A stretch of DNA of 64,000 nucleotides from positions 1 to 64,000 of the forward strand of contig NZ_JAFCJX010000023.1 in assembly GCF_018130695.1 (NCBI RefSeq), given 5' to 3'. Below the pieces are notes generated by a model. That model was given only the letters and a program-made list of their open reading frames with translations, was not told the origin of the DNA and did not search any database. Made by a program: the position numbers and the translations under genes. Of this stretch, positions 24,250-33,770 are shown one piece after another; within the stretch, counting starts at the first letter, position 1, and each line of letters opens with the position of its first letter. Source of the stretch: Bradyrhizobium jicamae (GTDB lineage Bacteria; Pseudomonadota; Alphaproteobacteria; Rhizobiales; Xanthobacteraceae).

Positions 24250-24368
24250 ATTCTTATTGCAGCAAATGAGCTCCTTAGGCAGATTTCAGGCCGCAAGGAC
24301 AGCGAACCGGCCTCGAGGCCGGAGCCGCGTCCCGCCATGCGAGCGCAAGGTTGCGAGGGGAATCGGAA

Positions 24369-25898
24369 ATGCTGGGAATGAACAGAGGCTTTGCCTTGGT
24401 GCTGACGTCTGTCGTTCTCGCCGGAACGGCGTTGAGCACCCCCGCTTGGGCGCAGAAGGCCGCCAACACCATCCGTTTCGCCTATGACCAGGCCCCCGAA
24501 AGCGTCGATCCTTTCTTCAACAATACCCGTATCGGCGTCATCATCGGCGCCAATGTCTGGGACACGCTGGTCTACCGCGACCCCGTCACCAATGAATACA
24601 AGGGCCAACTCGCCACGAGCTGGAAACAGGTCGACGACAGGACGATCGATTTCGACCTGCGCCAGGGCGTGAAGTTCCATAATGGCGAAGAGTTCGACGC
24701 GGACGATGTCGTCTACACGCTGAACTTCATCGCCAGGCCCGAGAACAAGGTCGTCACCCAAGGCAATGTCAACTGGATCGAGAAGGCGGAAAAGCTCGAC
24801 AAATACAAGGTCCGCCTGACCACCAGGGAGGTCTTTCCGGCCGCGATCGAATATCTCGCCGGCCCGGTCGTGATCCATCCGAACGAATATTACGAGAAGG
24901 TTGGTCCCAAGGGCCAGAACGAGAAGCCAGTGGGCTCTGGCCCCTACAAGGTCACGAATTACGTCCCGGGCAAGTCGATCACGCTGGAGCTCAACAAGGA
25001 CTATTTCAGCGGTTCGCCCAAGCCCAGGGCCAGGATCGGCAAGGTCGAGATCCGCTTCATCCCCGATCGCCAGACCCAGATGGCCGAAGCGCTCTCGGGC
25101 GGAGTCGACCTGATCATGAACGTGCCGAAGGACCAGGCCGACCAGTTCAAGACAGTTCCCACGCTGCAGGTCGTCTCGGGCGAGACCATGCGTATCGTCT
25201 TCATGCAGATTAACGCACTCGAAAACTCGCCGGCGCCCGCGCTCAAGGACGAACGCGTGCGCAAGGCGATCATCCACGCCATCGACCGTGAGGCCATGGT
25301 CAAGAACATCGTCGGCGAGGGTTCGCGCGTCCTCAACACGATCTGCTTCCCCTCGCAGTTTGGCTGCACGGACGAAGGCGCGGCGCGCTACCCTTACGAT
25401 CCCGCCAAGGCCAAGGCGCTGCTGGCCGAGGCCGGCGTCTCCAACCTGACGCTCGACATCGTCGCCTATCGCGAGCGCAACCAGACCGAGGCGCTGATCG
25501 GCTATCTCCAGCGGGTCGGCATCAAGACCAATCTGCGCTTCCTGCAATATGCCGCGATGCGCGAGGTCGTCAGCTCGAACAAGGCGATGCTGACCCATCA
25601 GACCTGGGGCTCCTTCTCGGTCAACGACGTCTCGGCCTCGACGCCGAATTTTTTCGCGTTCCGCAGCGAGGACATCACCCGCGACGCCGCGGTCCGCGAC
25701 CTGCTCAACAAGGGCAACAACTCGGTAGACCCCGAGATCCGCAAGGACGCCTACAGGCGTGCCCTCAAGATCATCGCCGACAAAGCCTATGCCGTGCCGC
25801 TCTTTTCGCTGTCGACCTATTACGTCGCCAGCAAGGACCTCGTCTTCAAGCCCTACCCGGACGAGATCGTGCGGTTCTGGGAGATGAGCTGGAAGTAG
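24369..25898 (+). CDS. Dipeptide/oligopeptide-type ABC transporter substrate-binding protein
   Basis: This is a 509-residue cluster C (family 5, DppA/OppA-like) binding protein. It has a signal peptide (about 1-29, cleavage near TPAWAQ), the opening 'IRFAYDQAPESVDPFFNN', the family signature 'TIDFDLRQGVKFHNGEEFDADDV' and the lobe-closing 'RKAIIHAIDREAMVKNIVG'. It would deliver a peptide, opine or glycan-like ligand to the two permeases encoded next. The start at 24,369 gives the shortest sensible signal peptide; codons 18 bases up or 9 bases down are alternatives. It is the first gene of a five-gene importer operon. Confidence 0.92.
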   Translation: MLGMNRGFALVLTSVVLAGTALSTPAWAQKAANTIRFAYDQAPESVDPFFNNTRIGVIIGANVWDTLVYRDPVTNEYKGQLATSWKQVDDRTIDFDLRQGVKFHNGEEFDADDVVYTLNFIARPENKVVTQGNVNWIEKAEKLDKYKVRLTTREVFPAAIEYLAGPVVIHPNEYYEKVGPKGQNEKPVGSGPYKVTNYVPGKSITLELNKDYFSGSPKPRARIGKVEIRFIPDRQTQMAEALSGGVDLIMNVPKDQADQFKTVPTLQVVSGETMRIVFMQINALENSPAPALKDERVRKAIIHAIDREAMVKNIVGEGSRVLNTICFPSQFGCTDEGAARYPYDPAKAKALLAEAGVSNLTLDIVAYRERNQTEALIGYLQRVGIKTNLRFLQYAAMREVVSSNKAMLTHQTWGSFSVNDVSASTPNFFAFRSEDITRDAAVRDLLNKGNNSVDPEIRKDAYRRALKIIADKAYAVPLFSLSTYYVASKDLVFKPYPDEIVRFWEMSWK

Positions 25899-25955
25899 TC
25901 CGAAAGGAGCGAAGCTTTACGATCGACTCCGGCGCTCCGCTTCGCTGCGGCCGGG

Positions 25956-26921
25956 ATGACGAACGGAATATCGGAAAATCATGAAAAAACCCGGACAAAC
26001 CCCTTGCTAGGCTTCATCCTCAAGCGCCTCGGCCTCGCGCTCCTCGTCGCGCTCGCGGTCTCCGCCATCGCCTTCTTCCTGCTACGGCTTACGGGCGATG
26101 TCGCGGTGGCGATCGCCGGCGAGGGCGCGCGGCAGGCCGATATCGAGCTGATCCGCAAGACCTACGGGCTCGATCGACCGGTCGTCATCCAGTATCTCGA
26201 CTGGCTCTGGAAAACGCTGAACGGCGATCTCGGCACCTCGATCTATTTCAAGACCAATGTCGCCCCGTTGATCATCGACAAGCTGCCGGTGACGCTGATC
26301 CTGGGCCTGAGCTCGCTCGCTCTCGCGCTTGCGATCTCGATTCCGCTCGGCGTGCTGGCGGCGATCTACGCCAACAGCTGGATCGACCGCGTCGCCCTCG
26401 CCATCGCGGTCGTCGGCCAGGCGCTGCCGAATTTCTTCTTCGCGCTGATCCTGGTCATGCTTTTCTCGATCACGCTGCGCTGGCTGCCGGTCTCCGGCTC
26501 GCAGACCTGGCAGCACTATGTCATGCCGACGATCGCACTCGGCTATTACGCCGCTCCCGCCTTCATGCGCCTGATCCGGGCGGGCATGATCGAGGTGCTC
26601 TCGGCCGATTATGTCCGCACCGCCCGCGCCAAGGGCCTGCCGGCGCACAAGATCATCTTCAAGCACGCGCTACGCAACGCAGTCGTGCCCGTGGTGGCGC
26701 TGGCGGCGGTGCAGCTCGGCTTCCTCCTCGGCGGCTCGGTGGTGATCGAGACCATCTTCGCGCTCGATGGTCTGGGCTACCTCGCCTATCAGAGCATCAC
26801 CTACAAGGATTTCCCGGTCATGCAGGCCGTCGTCCTGCTGCTCTCGGTGGTCTACGTCCTGCTGACGCTGCTCGCTGACATCGCCAATGCCTGGCTCGAT
26901 CCGCGCATCCGGGTGGCCTGA
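25956..26921 (+). CDS. ABC transporter permease (DppB/OppB type)
   Basis: This 321-residue protein has six membrane segments. It has the N-terminal 'KRLGLALLVALAVSAIAFFLLRLTGDVA' and the 'RKTYGLDRPVVIQYLDWL' region typical of DppB, plus the EAA loop 'YVRTARAKGLPAHKIIFKHALRNAVVPV' that contacts the ATPase. The first 16 residues are hydrophilic and unlike the family, so a TTG at 26,004 may be the true start. The region between the binding-protein gene and this gene contains a repeat-like 'ctccgcttcgctgcggccgg' string. It pairs with the next permease. Confidence 0.9.
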   Translation: MTNGISENHEKTRTNPLLGFILKRLGLALLVALAVSAIAFFLLRLTGDVAVAIAGEGARQADIELIRKTYGLDRPVVIQYLDWLWKTLNGDLGTSIYFKTNVAPLIIDKLPVTLILGLSSLALALAISIPLGVLAAIYANSWIDRVALAIAVVGQALPNFFFALILVMLFSITLRWLPVSGSQTWQHYVMPTIALGYYAAPAFMRLIRAGMIEVLSADYVRTARAKGLPAHKIIFKHALRNAVVPVVALAAVQLGFLLGGSVVIETIFALDGLGYLAYQSITYKDFPVMQAVVLLLSVVYVLLTLLADIANAWLDPRIRVA

Positions 26922-26922
26922 G

Positions 26923-27834
26923 ATGCAAAATCCCGAAACAGGAACGGCGGTTCTCTCGGTCGCGGATGCGCCCGAGCTCTCGGAAGGCCGCAAGCTACTG
27001 CGCCGGTTCCTCGGCCAGAAAGCCTTCACCCTGGGCTTCGGCCTGCTCGCGCTGTTCATCGCGATCGCGCTGCTGGCCCCGCTGCTCGCGCCGCACGATC
27101 CCTATGGGCAGGATTTGACCGCCCGCAACGTCCCGCCCTTCTGGTACGCCAAGGGCGACTGGGTCCATCCGCTCGGCACCGACCCGCTCGGCCGCGACTA
27201 CCTCTCCCGCCTGATCTACGGCGCCCGGATCTCGCTGCTGATCGGCATCTGCGTCGTCATCATCTCCGGCGTGGTCGGCACGACCATGGGCGTGCTCGCC
27301 GGCTATTTCGGCGGGCGCATCGACATGGCGATGACCTTCCTCGTGACGACGCGGCTGTCCATGCCGGTAATCCTGGTCGCGCTCGCCGTCGTCGCCATCA
27401 TCGGCTCCTCACTCTGGATCGTCATCCTCGTGCTCGGCCTGCTGAAATGGGACCGTTTCGCCGTGGTGATGCGCAGCGCGACCCAGCAGGTGCGCTCGCT
27501 CGACTATGTCGCCGCGGCCCAGGCGGCCGGCGCCTCGACGACGCGCATCATCCTGGGCGAAGTGCTGCCCAACATCGCCCCCCACCTCATCGTCGTCGCT
27601 ACGCTGGAAGCCGCGAGCGCGATCCTGCTCGAGGCCGCCCTTTCCTTCCTTGGCTTGGGCGTGCAGCCACCCCTGCCCTCCTGGGGCCTGATGATTTCGG
27701 AGGCCAAGGTCCACATGTTCTTCTCATTCTGGCAGATCGCCCTTCCCGGTTCGGCGCTGGCGCTGCTGATCTTCGCGATCAATCTCGCCGGCGACGGCTT
27801 GCGCGACGCGATCTCGCCAGAGGGGCGCAACTGA
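26923..27834 (+). CDS. ABC transporter permease (DppC/OppC type)
   Basis: This 303-residue protein has the DppC layout: a cytosolic N-terminal tail, a first membrane segment at about 41-62, a periplasmic loop with 'HPLGTDPLGRDYLSRLIYGARISLLIG' (the OppC N-terminal signature) and the EAA loop 'SLDYVAAAQAAGASTTRIILGEVLPNIAP'. The ATG comes one base after the previous stop, and its own stop overlaps the next start by one base (TGATG), which indicates translational coupling. Confidence 0.92.
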   Translation: MQNPETGTAVLSVADAPELSEGRKLLRRFLGQKAFTLGFGLLALFIAIALLAPLLAPHDPYGQDLTARNVPPFWYAKGDWVHPLGTDPLGRDYLSRLIYGARISLLIGICVVIISGVVGTTMGVLAGYFGGRIDMAMTFLVTTRLSMPVILVALAVVAIIGSSLWIVILVLGLLKWDRFAVVMRSATQQVRSLDYVAAAQAAGASTTRIILGEVLPNIAPHLIVVATLEAASAILLEAALSFLGLGVQPPLPSWGLMISEAKVHMFFSFWQIALPGSALALLIFAINLAGDGLRDAISPEGRN

Positions 27835-28820
27835 TGCAAGCTTCGGAAAGCACCGTCATCCTCGAGGTCGACGGCCTCAGCGTCGACATCGCGACGCCGC
27901 GCGGGCCGCTCCATGCCGTGCGTGACCTGTCCTTCAAGGTCGAGCGCGGCAAGACGCTCTGCCTCGTCGGCGAATCCGGTTGCGGCAAGTCGATGACCTC
28001 GCTCGCCATCATGGATCTGCTGCCGCAGGCGGCCAGGCGCAGCGCGCGCAAGCTCGCCTTCACCGGCGAGGACCTCGCCGGGGCCGGGGCCAAGCGCATC
28101 AACCGCCTGCGCGGCGACCGCATGGCGATGATCTTCCAGGAACCGGTGACGGCGCTGAACCCTGCCTACACCATCGGCGACCAGATGACCGAGGCCTACC
28201 GCCTGCATAAAAAGGCGAGTGCTGAGGAAGCCCGCAAGCGCGCCATCTACCTGCTCGGCAAAGTCGGTATCGCCAACGCCACGCAGCGCCTCGGGCAATA
28301 TCCGCACCAGCTCTCGGGCGGACTGCGCCAGCGCGTGATGATCGCGATGGCGCTGATGTGCGATCCCGAGTTGCTAATCGCGGACGAACCGACGACGGCG
28401 CTCGACGTCACCATCCAGGCCCAAATCCTGCGCCTGCTGGCCGATCTCCAGGCCGAGTTCGGCATCGCCATGGTGCTGATCACCCATGATCTCGGCATCG
28501 TCGCGCGCATCGCCGACTGGGTCGGCGTGATGTATGCCGGCCAGATCGTCGAGGAGGGGCCGACCGAGGCGATCTTCCGGCGCCCCCGCCATCCCTATAC
28601 GCAAGGGCTGATCGACTGCATTCCGGTTCCGGGCCGGACCGAGCCCGGCGGAACGCTCGGCGTCATTCCCGGCGTCGTGCCCTCCCTTGTCGGCCAGATC
28701 AGGGGCTGCAGCTTCCGCGACCGCTGCAAATATGCCGAGGCCGCCTGCGCGCAGGAGCCGCCGGTTCGCCACAGGGCTGACGGCCATAACTGGCGCTGCA
28801 TCCTGGAGGACGCGGCATGA
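27834..28820 (+). CDS. ABC transporter ATP-binding protein (DppD type)
   Basis: This 328-residue ATPase has Walker A GESGCGKS (about 46-53), the Q-loop 'MIFQEPVTALNP', signature LSGGLRQRV, Walker B 'LLIADEPTTALDV' and the switch histidine 'LITHDLG'. The C-terminal oligopeptide-type extension has cysteines (GCSFRDRCKYAEAAC), which in related proteins may bind an Fe-S cluster. It forms the energy subunit with the next ATPase. Confidence 0.93.
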   Translation: MQASESTVILEVDGLSVDIATPRGPLHAVRDLSFKVERGKTLCLVGESGCGKSMTSLAIMDLLPQAARRSARKLAFTGEDLAGAGAKRINRLRGDRMAMIFQEPVTALNPAYTIGDQMTEAYRLHKKASAEEARKRAIYLLGKVGIANATQRLGQYPHQLSGGLRQRVMIAMALMCDPELLIADEPTTALDVTIQAQILRLLADLQAEFGIAMVLITHDLGIVARIADWVGVMYAGQIVEEGPTEAIFRRPRHPYTQGLIDCIPVPGRTEPGGTLGVIPGVVPSLVGQIRGCSFRDRCKYAEAACAQEPPVRHRADGHNWRCILEDAA

Positions 28821-29815
28821 GCTCACCATCGTCACCCGGCGCCCTGCTGGAAGCCCACGACCTGACCCGCTCCTTCTCGGTCAGCCAGGGCCTGTTCGAG
28901 GGCAGGCGCATTTTGCATGCGGTCAACGGCGTATCGCTCTCGATCGCCAAGGGCGAGGTTCTCTGCATCGTCGGTGAATCCGGCTGCGGCAAGTCCACGC
29001 TCGCGCGCATGCTGCTCGGCCTGCTGCCGCCCAGCGCGGGCGCGATCGCGTTCGGTGGCGAGGATGTCCGCAGGCTCGGCCGGCTCGGCATGGCAAGGCG
29101 CGTCCAGCCAGTCTTCCAGGATCCTTATTCCTCGCTCAACCCGCGCCGGACCGTCGCCTCGATCGTCGCCCTGCCGCTCGCCGTCCAGGGCATCGGCAGC
29201 AGCGCCGAACGCCGTAAGCGCGCGCTCGACATCCTCGACAAGGTCGGCCTGCCCAAACGCTTCGCCGACCGCTACCCACGCGAACTTTCCGGTGGCCAGC
29301 GCCAGCGTGTCGCCATTGCCCGCGCCCTGATCCTGAACCCCGACGTGGTGATCTGCGACGAGCCGACCTCGGCGCTCGACGTCTCCGTCCAGTCGCAGAT
29401 CCTGAATCTGCTCGGCGATCTGCGCCGCGAGTTGGGGCTCACCTATGTCTTCATCAGCCACAATCTCGTGGTCGTGGAGCACATCGCGACCCGTGTCGCG
29501 GTGATGTATCTCGGGCGCATCGTCGAGCTGACCGGGACCGCGACCCTCTTCAGGGCGCCGCGCCACCCCTACACCAGGGCGCTGCTGGCCTCGGTGCTGA
29601 CGCCGGAGCCGCGCGCCGGCATCCCCGACACCGGCCTCGGCCTCGCCTTCCCCGATCCGCTCGACCCGCCGCCGGGCTGCCCTTTCCATCCTCGCTGCCC
29701 TTCGAGGATGCCGCATTGCGCGACCGTGACGCCGCCTTTGCGCCAGGACGAGAGCGGACTGGTTGCGTGCCATTTGTATGAGCCACGGACGGCAGCGCCA
29801 ACGGTCGTGGCTTGA
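28817..29815 (+). CDS. ABC transporter ATP-binding protein (DppF type)
   Basis: This 332-residue ATPase overlaps the previous stop by four bases. It has Walker A GESGCGKST (about 53-61), 'PVFQDPYSSLNPRRTV', signature LSGGQRQRV, Walker B 'VVICDEPTSALDV' and 'FISHNLVVVEH'. The cysteine-containing tail is also present (GCPFHPRCPSRMPHC). The five genes 24,369-29,815 make a complete cluster C importer. Confidence 0.93.
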   Translation: MSSPSSPGALLEAHDLTRSFSVSQGLFEGRRILHAVNGVSLSIAKGEVLCIVGESGCGKSTLARMLLGLLPPSAGAIAFGGEDVRRLGRLGMARRVQPVFQDPYSSLNPRRTVASIVALPLAVQGIGSSAERRKRALDILDKVGLPKRFADRYPRELSGGQRQRVAIARALILNPDVVICDEPTSALDVSVQSQILNLLGDLRRELGLTYVFISHNLVVVEHIATRVAVMYLGRIVELTGTATLFRAPRHPYTRALLASVLTPEPRAGIPDTGLGLAFPDPLDPPPGCPFHPRCPSRMPHCATVTPPLRQDESGLVACHLYEPRTAAPTVVA

Positions 29816-29882
29816 GACGCTTCTCGCAGCCTCATCCTGAGGACAGAGAGTTATCGCACTCGAATACCTAACGGAGATCAAC

Positions 29883-31268
29883 GTGACCCGCACCCAGGCC
29901 ATCGCGCATGCGCAAGACTATTTCGACTCGGGCGCCTTCAAGAGTGACCTGACCCGGCTCGTTGCGATGCCGACCGAGAGCCAGAACCCCGAGCGTGCGC
30001 CGGTGCTTGCAGCATATCTCGAGACCGAAATGCGCCCGCTGCTGGAGAAGCTCGGCTTCACGTGCCGGATTCTGACCCATCCCCGCGCCAAGGGGCCGTT
30101 CCTCTTCGCCGAGCGCCTGGAGGATCCGAGCCTGCCGACGATCTTCGGCTACGGCCATGGCGACGTCATTCGCGGCCTCGACCAGCAATGGAGCGCGGGA
30201 TTGTCACCCTGGACTCTGACCGAGCGCGGCGACCGCTGGTATGGCCGCGGCGTCGTCGACAACAAGGGCCAGCACGTCATCAACCTCAATGCGCTGCGCG
30301 CCGTGCTGGAGACGCGCGGAAAACTCGGTTTCAACGCCAAATACCTGATCGAGATGGGCGAAGAGTGCGGATCGCCGGGCCTGCGCGAACTCTGCGCCGA
30401 GCAGGCGGAGCTGTTCAGGGCTGATGTGCTGATCGCGTCGGACGGCCCGCGCCTCAATGCCGAACGCCCGACGATCTTCCTGGGATCGCGCGGCGGCGTC
30501 ATGTTCGACCTGACCATCACCGCCCGCGAGGGCGGCCATCATTCCGGCAATTGGGGCGGCATCCTCTCCGATCCCGCGATCCAGCTCGCCCACGCCATCG
30601 CCTCGATCGCGTCGCCGACCGGCCGGATCCGCATCCATGAATGGGTGCCGAAGGAACTGCCCGAGCCCGTGCGCAGGGCGCTGGCCGATTGCGAGGTCGA
30701 TGGCGGGCCTGACGGCCCGACGATCGATCCGGATTGGGGCGAGCCCGGTCTGTCGCCGGCCGAACAGGTCTTCGGCTGGTGCTCGTTCGACGTGCTGGCG
30801 ATGAAGTCGGGCGAGCCGGAAACGCCGGTCAGCGCAGTGCCACCGAGCGCCTGGGCGCGCTGCCAGTTGCGCTTCGTCGTCGGCGTCGACCCGCAGGAGG
30901 CGATCCCGGCCCTGCGCCGCCACCTGGCGCGCCATGACTTCCCCATGGTCGAGATCGTCGCGCGGAAGGAGATCTTCAACGCCACCCGCCTCGATCCCGA
31001 AGACGCCTGGGTACATTGGGCGGTGGCTTCGATCGCCCGATCCACCAACAAGAAACCGGCCCTTCTGCCCAATCTCGGCGGCTCGCTGCCCAACGATATC
31101 TTCTCGGAGATTCTCGGCCTGCGCACGATCTGGGTGCCGCATTCCTATCCTGGCTGCTCGCAACATGCGCCCGACGAGCATCTGCCGGCGGCAATCGCGC
31201 GCGAGGGCCTGACGATGATGGCGGGTCTGTACTGGGATTTGGGCGAGGGAACGACGCCGGCGCTCTGA
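29883..31268 (+). CDS. M20-family metallopeptidase/deacylase
   Basis: This 461-residue protein belongs to the M20 di-zinc family (ArgE/DapE/CPG2/carnosinase-like). Metal-site motifs are visible: 'IFGYGHGDVI' (first His), 'RGVVDNKGQHV' (bridging Asp) and 'LIEMGEECGSPGL' (catalytic Glu pair). The later 'REGGHHSGNWGG' belongs to the dimerisation domain, and a C-terminal 'CSQHAPDEHLP' supplies a further ligand. It starts with GTG, with 'acggaga' just upstream. It lies directly downstream of the peptide-type importer, so it probably hydrolyses the imported amide or peptide in the cytoplasm. Confidence 0.88.
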   Translation: MTRTQAIAHAQDYFDSGAFKSDLTRLVAMPTESQNPERAPVLAAYLETEMRPLLEKLGFTCRILTHPRAKGPFLFAERLEDPSLPTIFGYGHGDVIRGLDQQWSAGLSPWTLTERGDRWYGRGVVDNKGQHVINLNALRAVLETRGKLGFNAKYLIEMGEECGSPGLRELCAEQAELFRADVLIASDGPRLNAERPTIFLGSRGGVMFDLTITAREGGHHSGNWGGILSDPAIQLAHAIASIASPTGRIRIHEWVPKELPEPVRRALADCEVDGGPDGPTIDPDWGEPGLSPAEQVFGWCSFDVLAMKSGEPETPVSAVPPSAWARCQLRFVVGVDPQEAIPALRRHLARHDFPMVEIVARKEIFNATRLDPEDAWVHWAVASIARSTNKKPALLPNLGGSLPNDIFSEILGLRTIWVPHSYPGCSQHAPDEHLPAAIAREGLTMMAGLYWDLGEGTTPAL

Positions 31269-31433
31269 GCCCTCATGCGTTCGGCCGGCGCGGCGCCCTT
31301 TCCGGCGGAACATGGCGGGCGGGGCCCTGGCCGACAGACTGGGGAAGATACATTCATGACAGCTCCCGGCTGTTTCCACGACAAGAGTTGCAGTCCCCCA
31401 GTCAGGTAGCCACAGACGATTCAAGGAGAAAAC

Positions 31434-32858
31434 ATGAGCGCGAACCAACAGGCCACGAAAACCCTCTCGCATTGGGCGGCCACGGTACCAGCGCGATGGG
31501 CACCATCGACGCTCCGGATCGCCGAGCATTCCCTGGAGGACACCATCGCAGCGATGGTGGCGGGCGCAGGAGACCGCGTTTCGGCGTCCGTCCGGCTGGG
31601 GCTGGGGTCTGGAGCAGGATCCGTTCCCGTCATTGGCAGCACCAAGGGGTTGTGCGCGCCATTGAGTGCGCTCGCGAACGGAACAGCGGCGCATGCAAGA
31701 GAGCTGGACGAGATGTTCTTGGTTGCGGGAGGCCATTTCGGCTGCGCCGTCATTCCGGCGATTCTGGCGCAGGCTTTCGAGATGGACGCCTCGCTGGACC
31801 AGGTTCTGGATTCGCTGATTGTTGGCAGCGAAGTGATGGCCCGAATTGGCTTGGCCATGAACAGGGCGCATTTCGAAAAAGGCTGGCACGGCACGCAGAC
31901 GATCGGCGTGATCGCCGCTGCCGCCGCTTGCGCAAGACTCCGGGGCCTGGACACCGACAAGATGACTCACGCGCTCAGCCTGGCGGTTTCCATGGCCGCG
32001 GGCCCCAAGGTGCAGTTCGGCACTGACGCCAAGCCGATGCATGCTGGGCTGGCCGCGCAGGGTGGCGTCTTGGCGGCCTCATTGGCGGCAGCGGGAGTGA
32101 GAGGCAGTGACGTGGCGCTGGAAGGCCCGCACGGCTTTGGCGCGCTGTATGCCGGCCACACGATGGCTGACTGGTCCGTTGTGGCAAACGTCCATGACGA
32201 ACCCTTGGCCATTGAGAGCCACGGGCTTTCATTCAAGCTGTACCCGAACTGCGCGTCAACACATCGATGCCTTGACGCTTTGCAATCTCTTACGGCAGAG
32301 CACCGCTTCGATGCAGATGAGGTCGCACACGTCGAAACGCTGGTAGGGCGGGTCAACATGGTGAACCTCATGTATTCCGAGCCCCAGGATTCGCGGGAAG
32401 CCATGTTCTCGATGCAGTATGCCCTTGCAACCATGCTTCGCTATGGCACCGTGGAACTCGCCGACTTCACCCCGCAGGCGGTGCGCGATGCCAAGACCCG
32501 GCGCCACATGCAAATCGTCGAAATGCGACTGGATCCGAAGGCCGAAACCGGCACGGAAACTGCGAAGAATCTATTCCCTCACACAACGATCGTGACCTTG
32601 AAGGACGGCCGACGCCTGACGCGAACCTTGCAGCACGCCAAGGGGTCCTTGTTGAACCCGTTTTCTGCATTGGATCGGCAAGCAAAGTTTGACCAGTGCA
32701 TGGCCGGCATCGCTCCCGCAGAACACCTCATGCAGGTTCGCCAGATTCTGTCCGCTCCGCAGGGCATCAAGGTTCGCCGCTTGCTGGAACTGCTCCAGTT
32801 CGAGACTCACGTGGATGACGGAGAGCGTTTTCACCGCACCACTGGGTGCACATCCTGA
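31434..32858 (+). CDS. MmgE/PrpD family protein
   Basis: This 474-residue protein belongs to the MmgE/PrpD family, which includes 2-methylcitrate dehydratase, cis-aconitate decarboxylase and iminodisuccinate epimerase. Conserved parts include 'ALANGTAAHARELDEMF' (about 79-95), 'GSEVMARIGLAMN', 'GWHGTQTIGVIAAAAACARL', 'KPMHAGLAAQGGVLAA' and 'SFKLYPNCASTHRCLDAL'. By eye its third codon positions are less strongly G/C than those of the importer genes, hinting at a different origin. No other methylcitrate-cycle gene is nearby. Its place after an importer and peptidase suggests use of a dicarboxylic or amino-dicarboxylic compound. Confidence 0.85.
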   Translation: MSANQQATKTLSHWAATVPARWAPSTLRIAEHSLEDTIAAMVAGAGDRVSASVRLGLGSGAGSVPVIGSTKGLCAPLSALANGTAAHARELDEMFLVAGGHFGCAVIPAILAQAFEMDASLDQVLDSLIVGSEVMARIGLAMNRAHFEKGWHGTQTIGVIAAAAACARLRGLDTDKMTHALSLAVSMAAGPKVQFGTDAKPMHAGLAAQGGVLAASLAAAGVRGSDVALEGPHGFGALYAGHTMADWSVVANVHDEPLAIESHGLSFKLYPNCASTHRCLDALQSLTAEHRFDADEVAHVETLVGRVNMVNLMYSEPQDSREAMFSMQYALATMLRYGTVELADFTPQAVRDAKTRRHMQIVEMRLDPKAETGTETAKNLFPHTTIVTLKDGRRLTRTLQHAKGSLLNPFSALDRQAKFDQCMAGIAPAEHLMQVRQILSAPQGIKVRRLLELLQFETHVDDGERFHRTTGCTS

Positions 32859-33122
32859 GCACCATCGGCGCGGCCTCGTTACCCTCCGGCGGGCGCGAAG
32901 AGGTGCATGCTGCCTGGTGACGGGCTCAGGTGTCGCTTGGCAGTTAATTGTGAGAATGCGGCTGTTCCGGCGAAATACCGGAGTGGACTTGCACCCTACT
33001 TTGGCCGTTACCTGTTCAGTTCTTATGACGTCGGGATCTGTAAACCCGCGCCTAGCCTCTTTCTCCGAGCCGCACAAAAATGGATTTTGCGCCAAGCCAA
33101 TGCGCGGTGATAAAGGATAGCG

Positions 33123-33770
33123 ATGTTGGCAAATCCAAGCTGCAATCGCGGCCGAGATGAAGGCGTTCCACTACCTGCCGAACGATCCGTCATCTGCAAG
33201 CCCGCGCCAAACCCGGTCTACGACGCGCTGAAAGAGATTCATTACAACGACAAGGTCTTCAGCTTTGGTATCTCCGACAGTCCCGGCGGCACGTATCTTT
33301 ATCCACTAGGCAAGAAAACCGGCGTCCTAGTCACCGGCAAGCCCGTCAATACCCAGTTGCCGCCGCCTTTCAGCCAGGTACCCAACATCCTGGGAGTCGG
33401 CCACCAAATCCACCACAAGTTTGTGGTGTGCGGCTTCAGGGGAAACGACCCGGTGGTGTTCTGCGGATCGTCGAATCTCGCGCTCGGCGGTGAAGAATCC
33501 AATGGCGACAATCTGCTTGCGATCTACGATGACGATGTTGCTACCGTCTTTGTCATCGAGGCGTTGTTGTTGATCGATCATTTCAACTTCTTGGACAGTG
33601 CAGCAAGAGGTCCGAAAGCCAAGAAGCGAGGACCAAAGGAAAAGAAGCAGGCCGAAACGCAGCAGATGGCTGTCGATGCCGGCTGGCTTCTGTCGACCAG
33701 TGATGGTTGGGCGGCGAAATACTACGATCCGAAAGATTTGCACTCAATAGATCGAGATCTGTTCGCCTAA
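33123..33770 (+). pseudogene. Truncated phospholipase-D-like gene
   Basis: The last 190 or so codons look like the C-terminal part of a PLD-like nuclease/phospholipase. They contain an 'IHHKFVVCGF' (H-x-K-type) motif, 'FCGSSNLALGG' and 'GDNLLAIYDDDVAT', with the C-terminal 'WAAKYYDPKDLHSIDRDLFA'. Only one HKD-like motif is present, where full enzymes have two, and its usual Asp is not evident. The first 30 codons do not look like the family, and a different frame over 33,124-33,230 is also open. That suggests a frameshift and loss of the N-terminal half. I read it as a remnant from an earlier insertion. The 260 bases before it show no gene. Confidence 0.55.

Noticed and set aside
24351..24377. 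Alternative start of the importer binding protein at 24,351
   Set aside because: It would add hydrophilic charged residues before the signal peptide; a start at 24,369 gives a better signal peptide.
23286..25598. A 770-codon minus-strand protein
   Set aside because: Only its last 303 codons form the LysR protein; the rest is antisense to the binding-protein gene.
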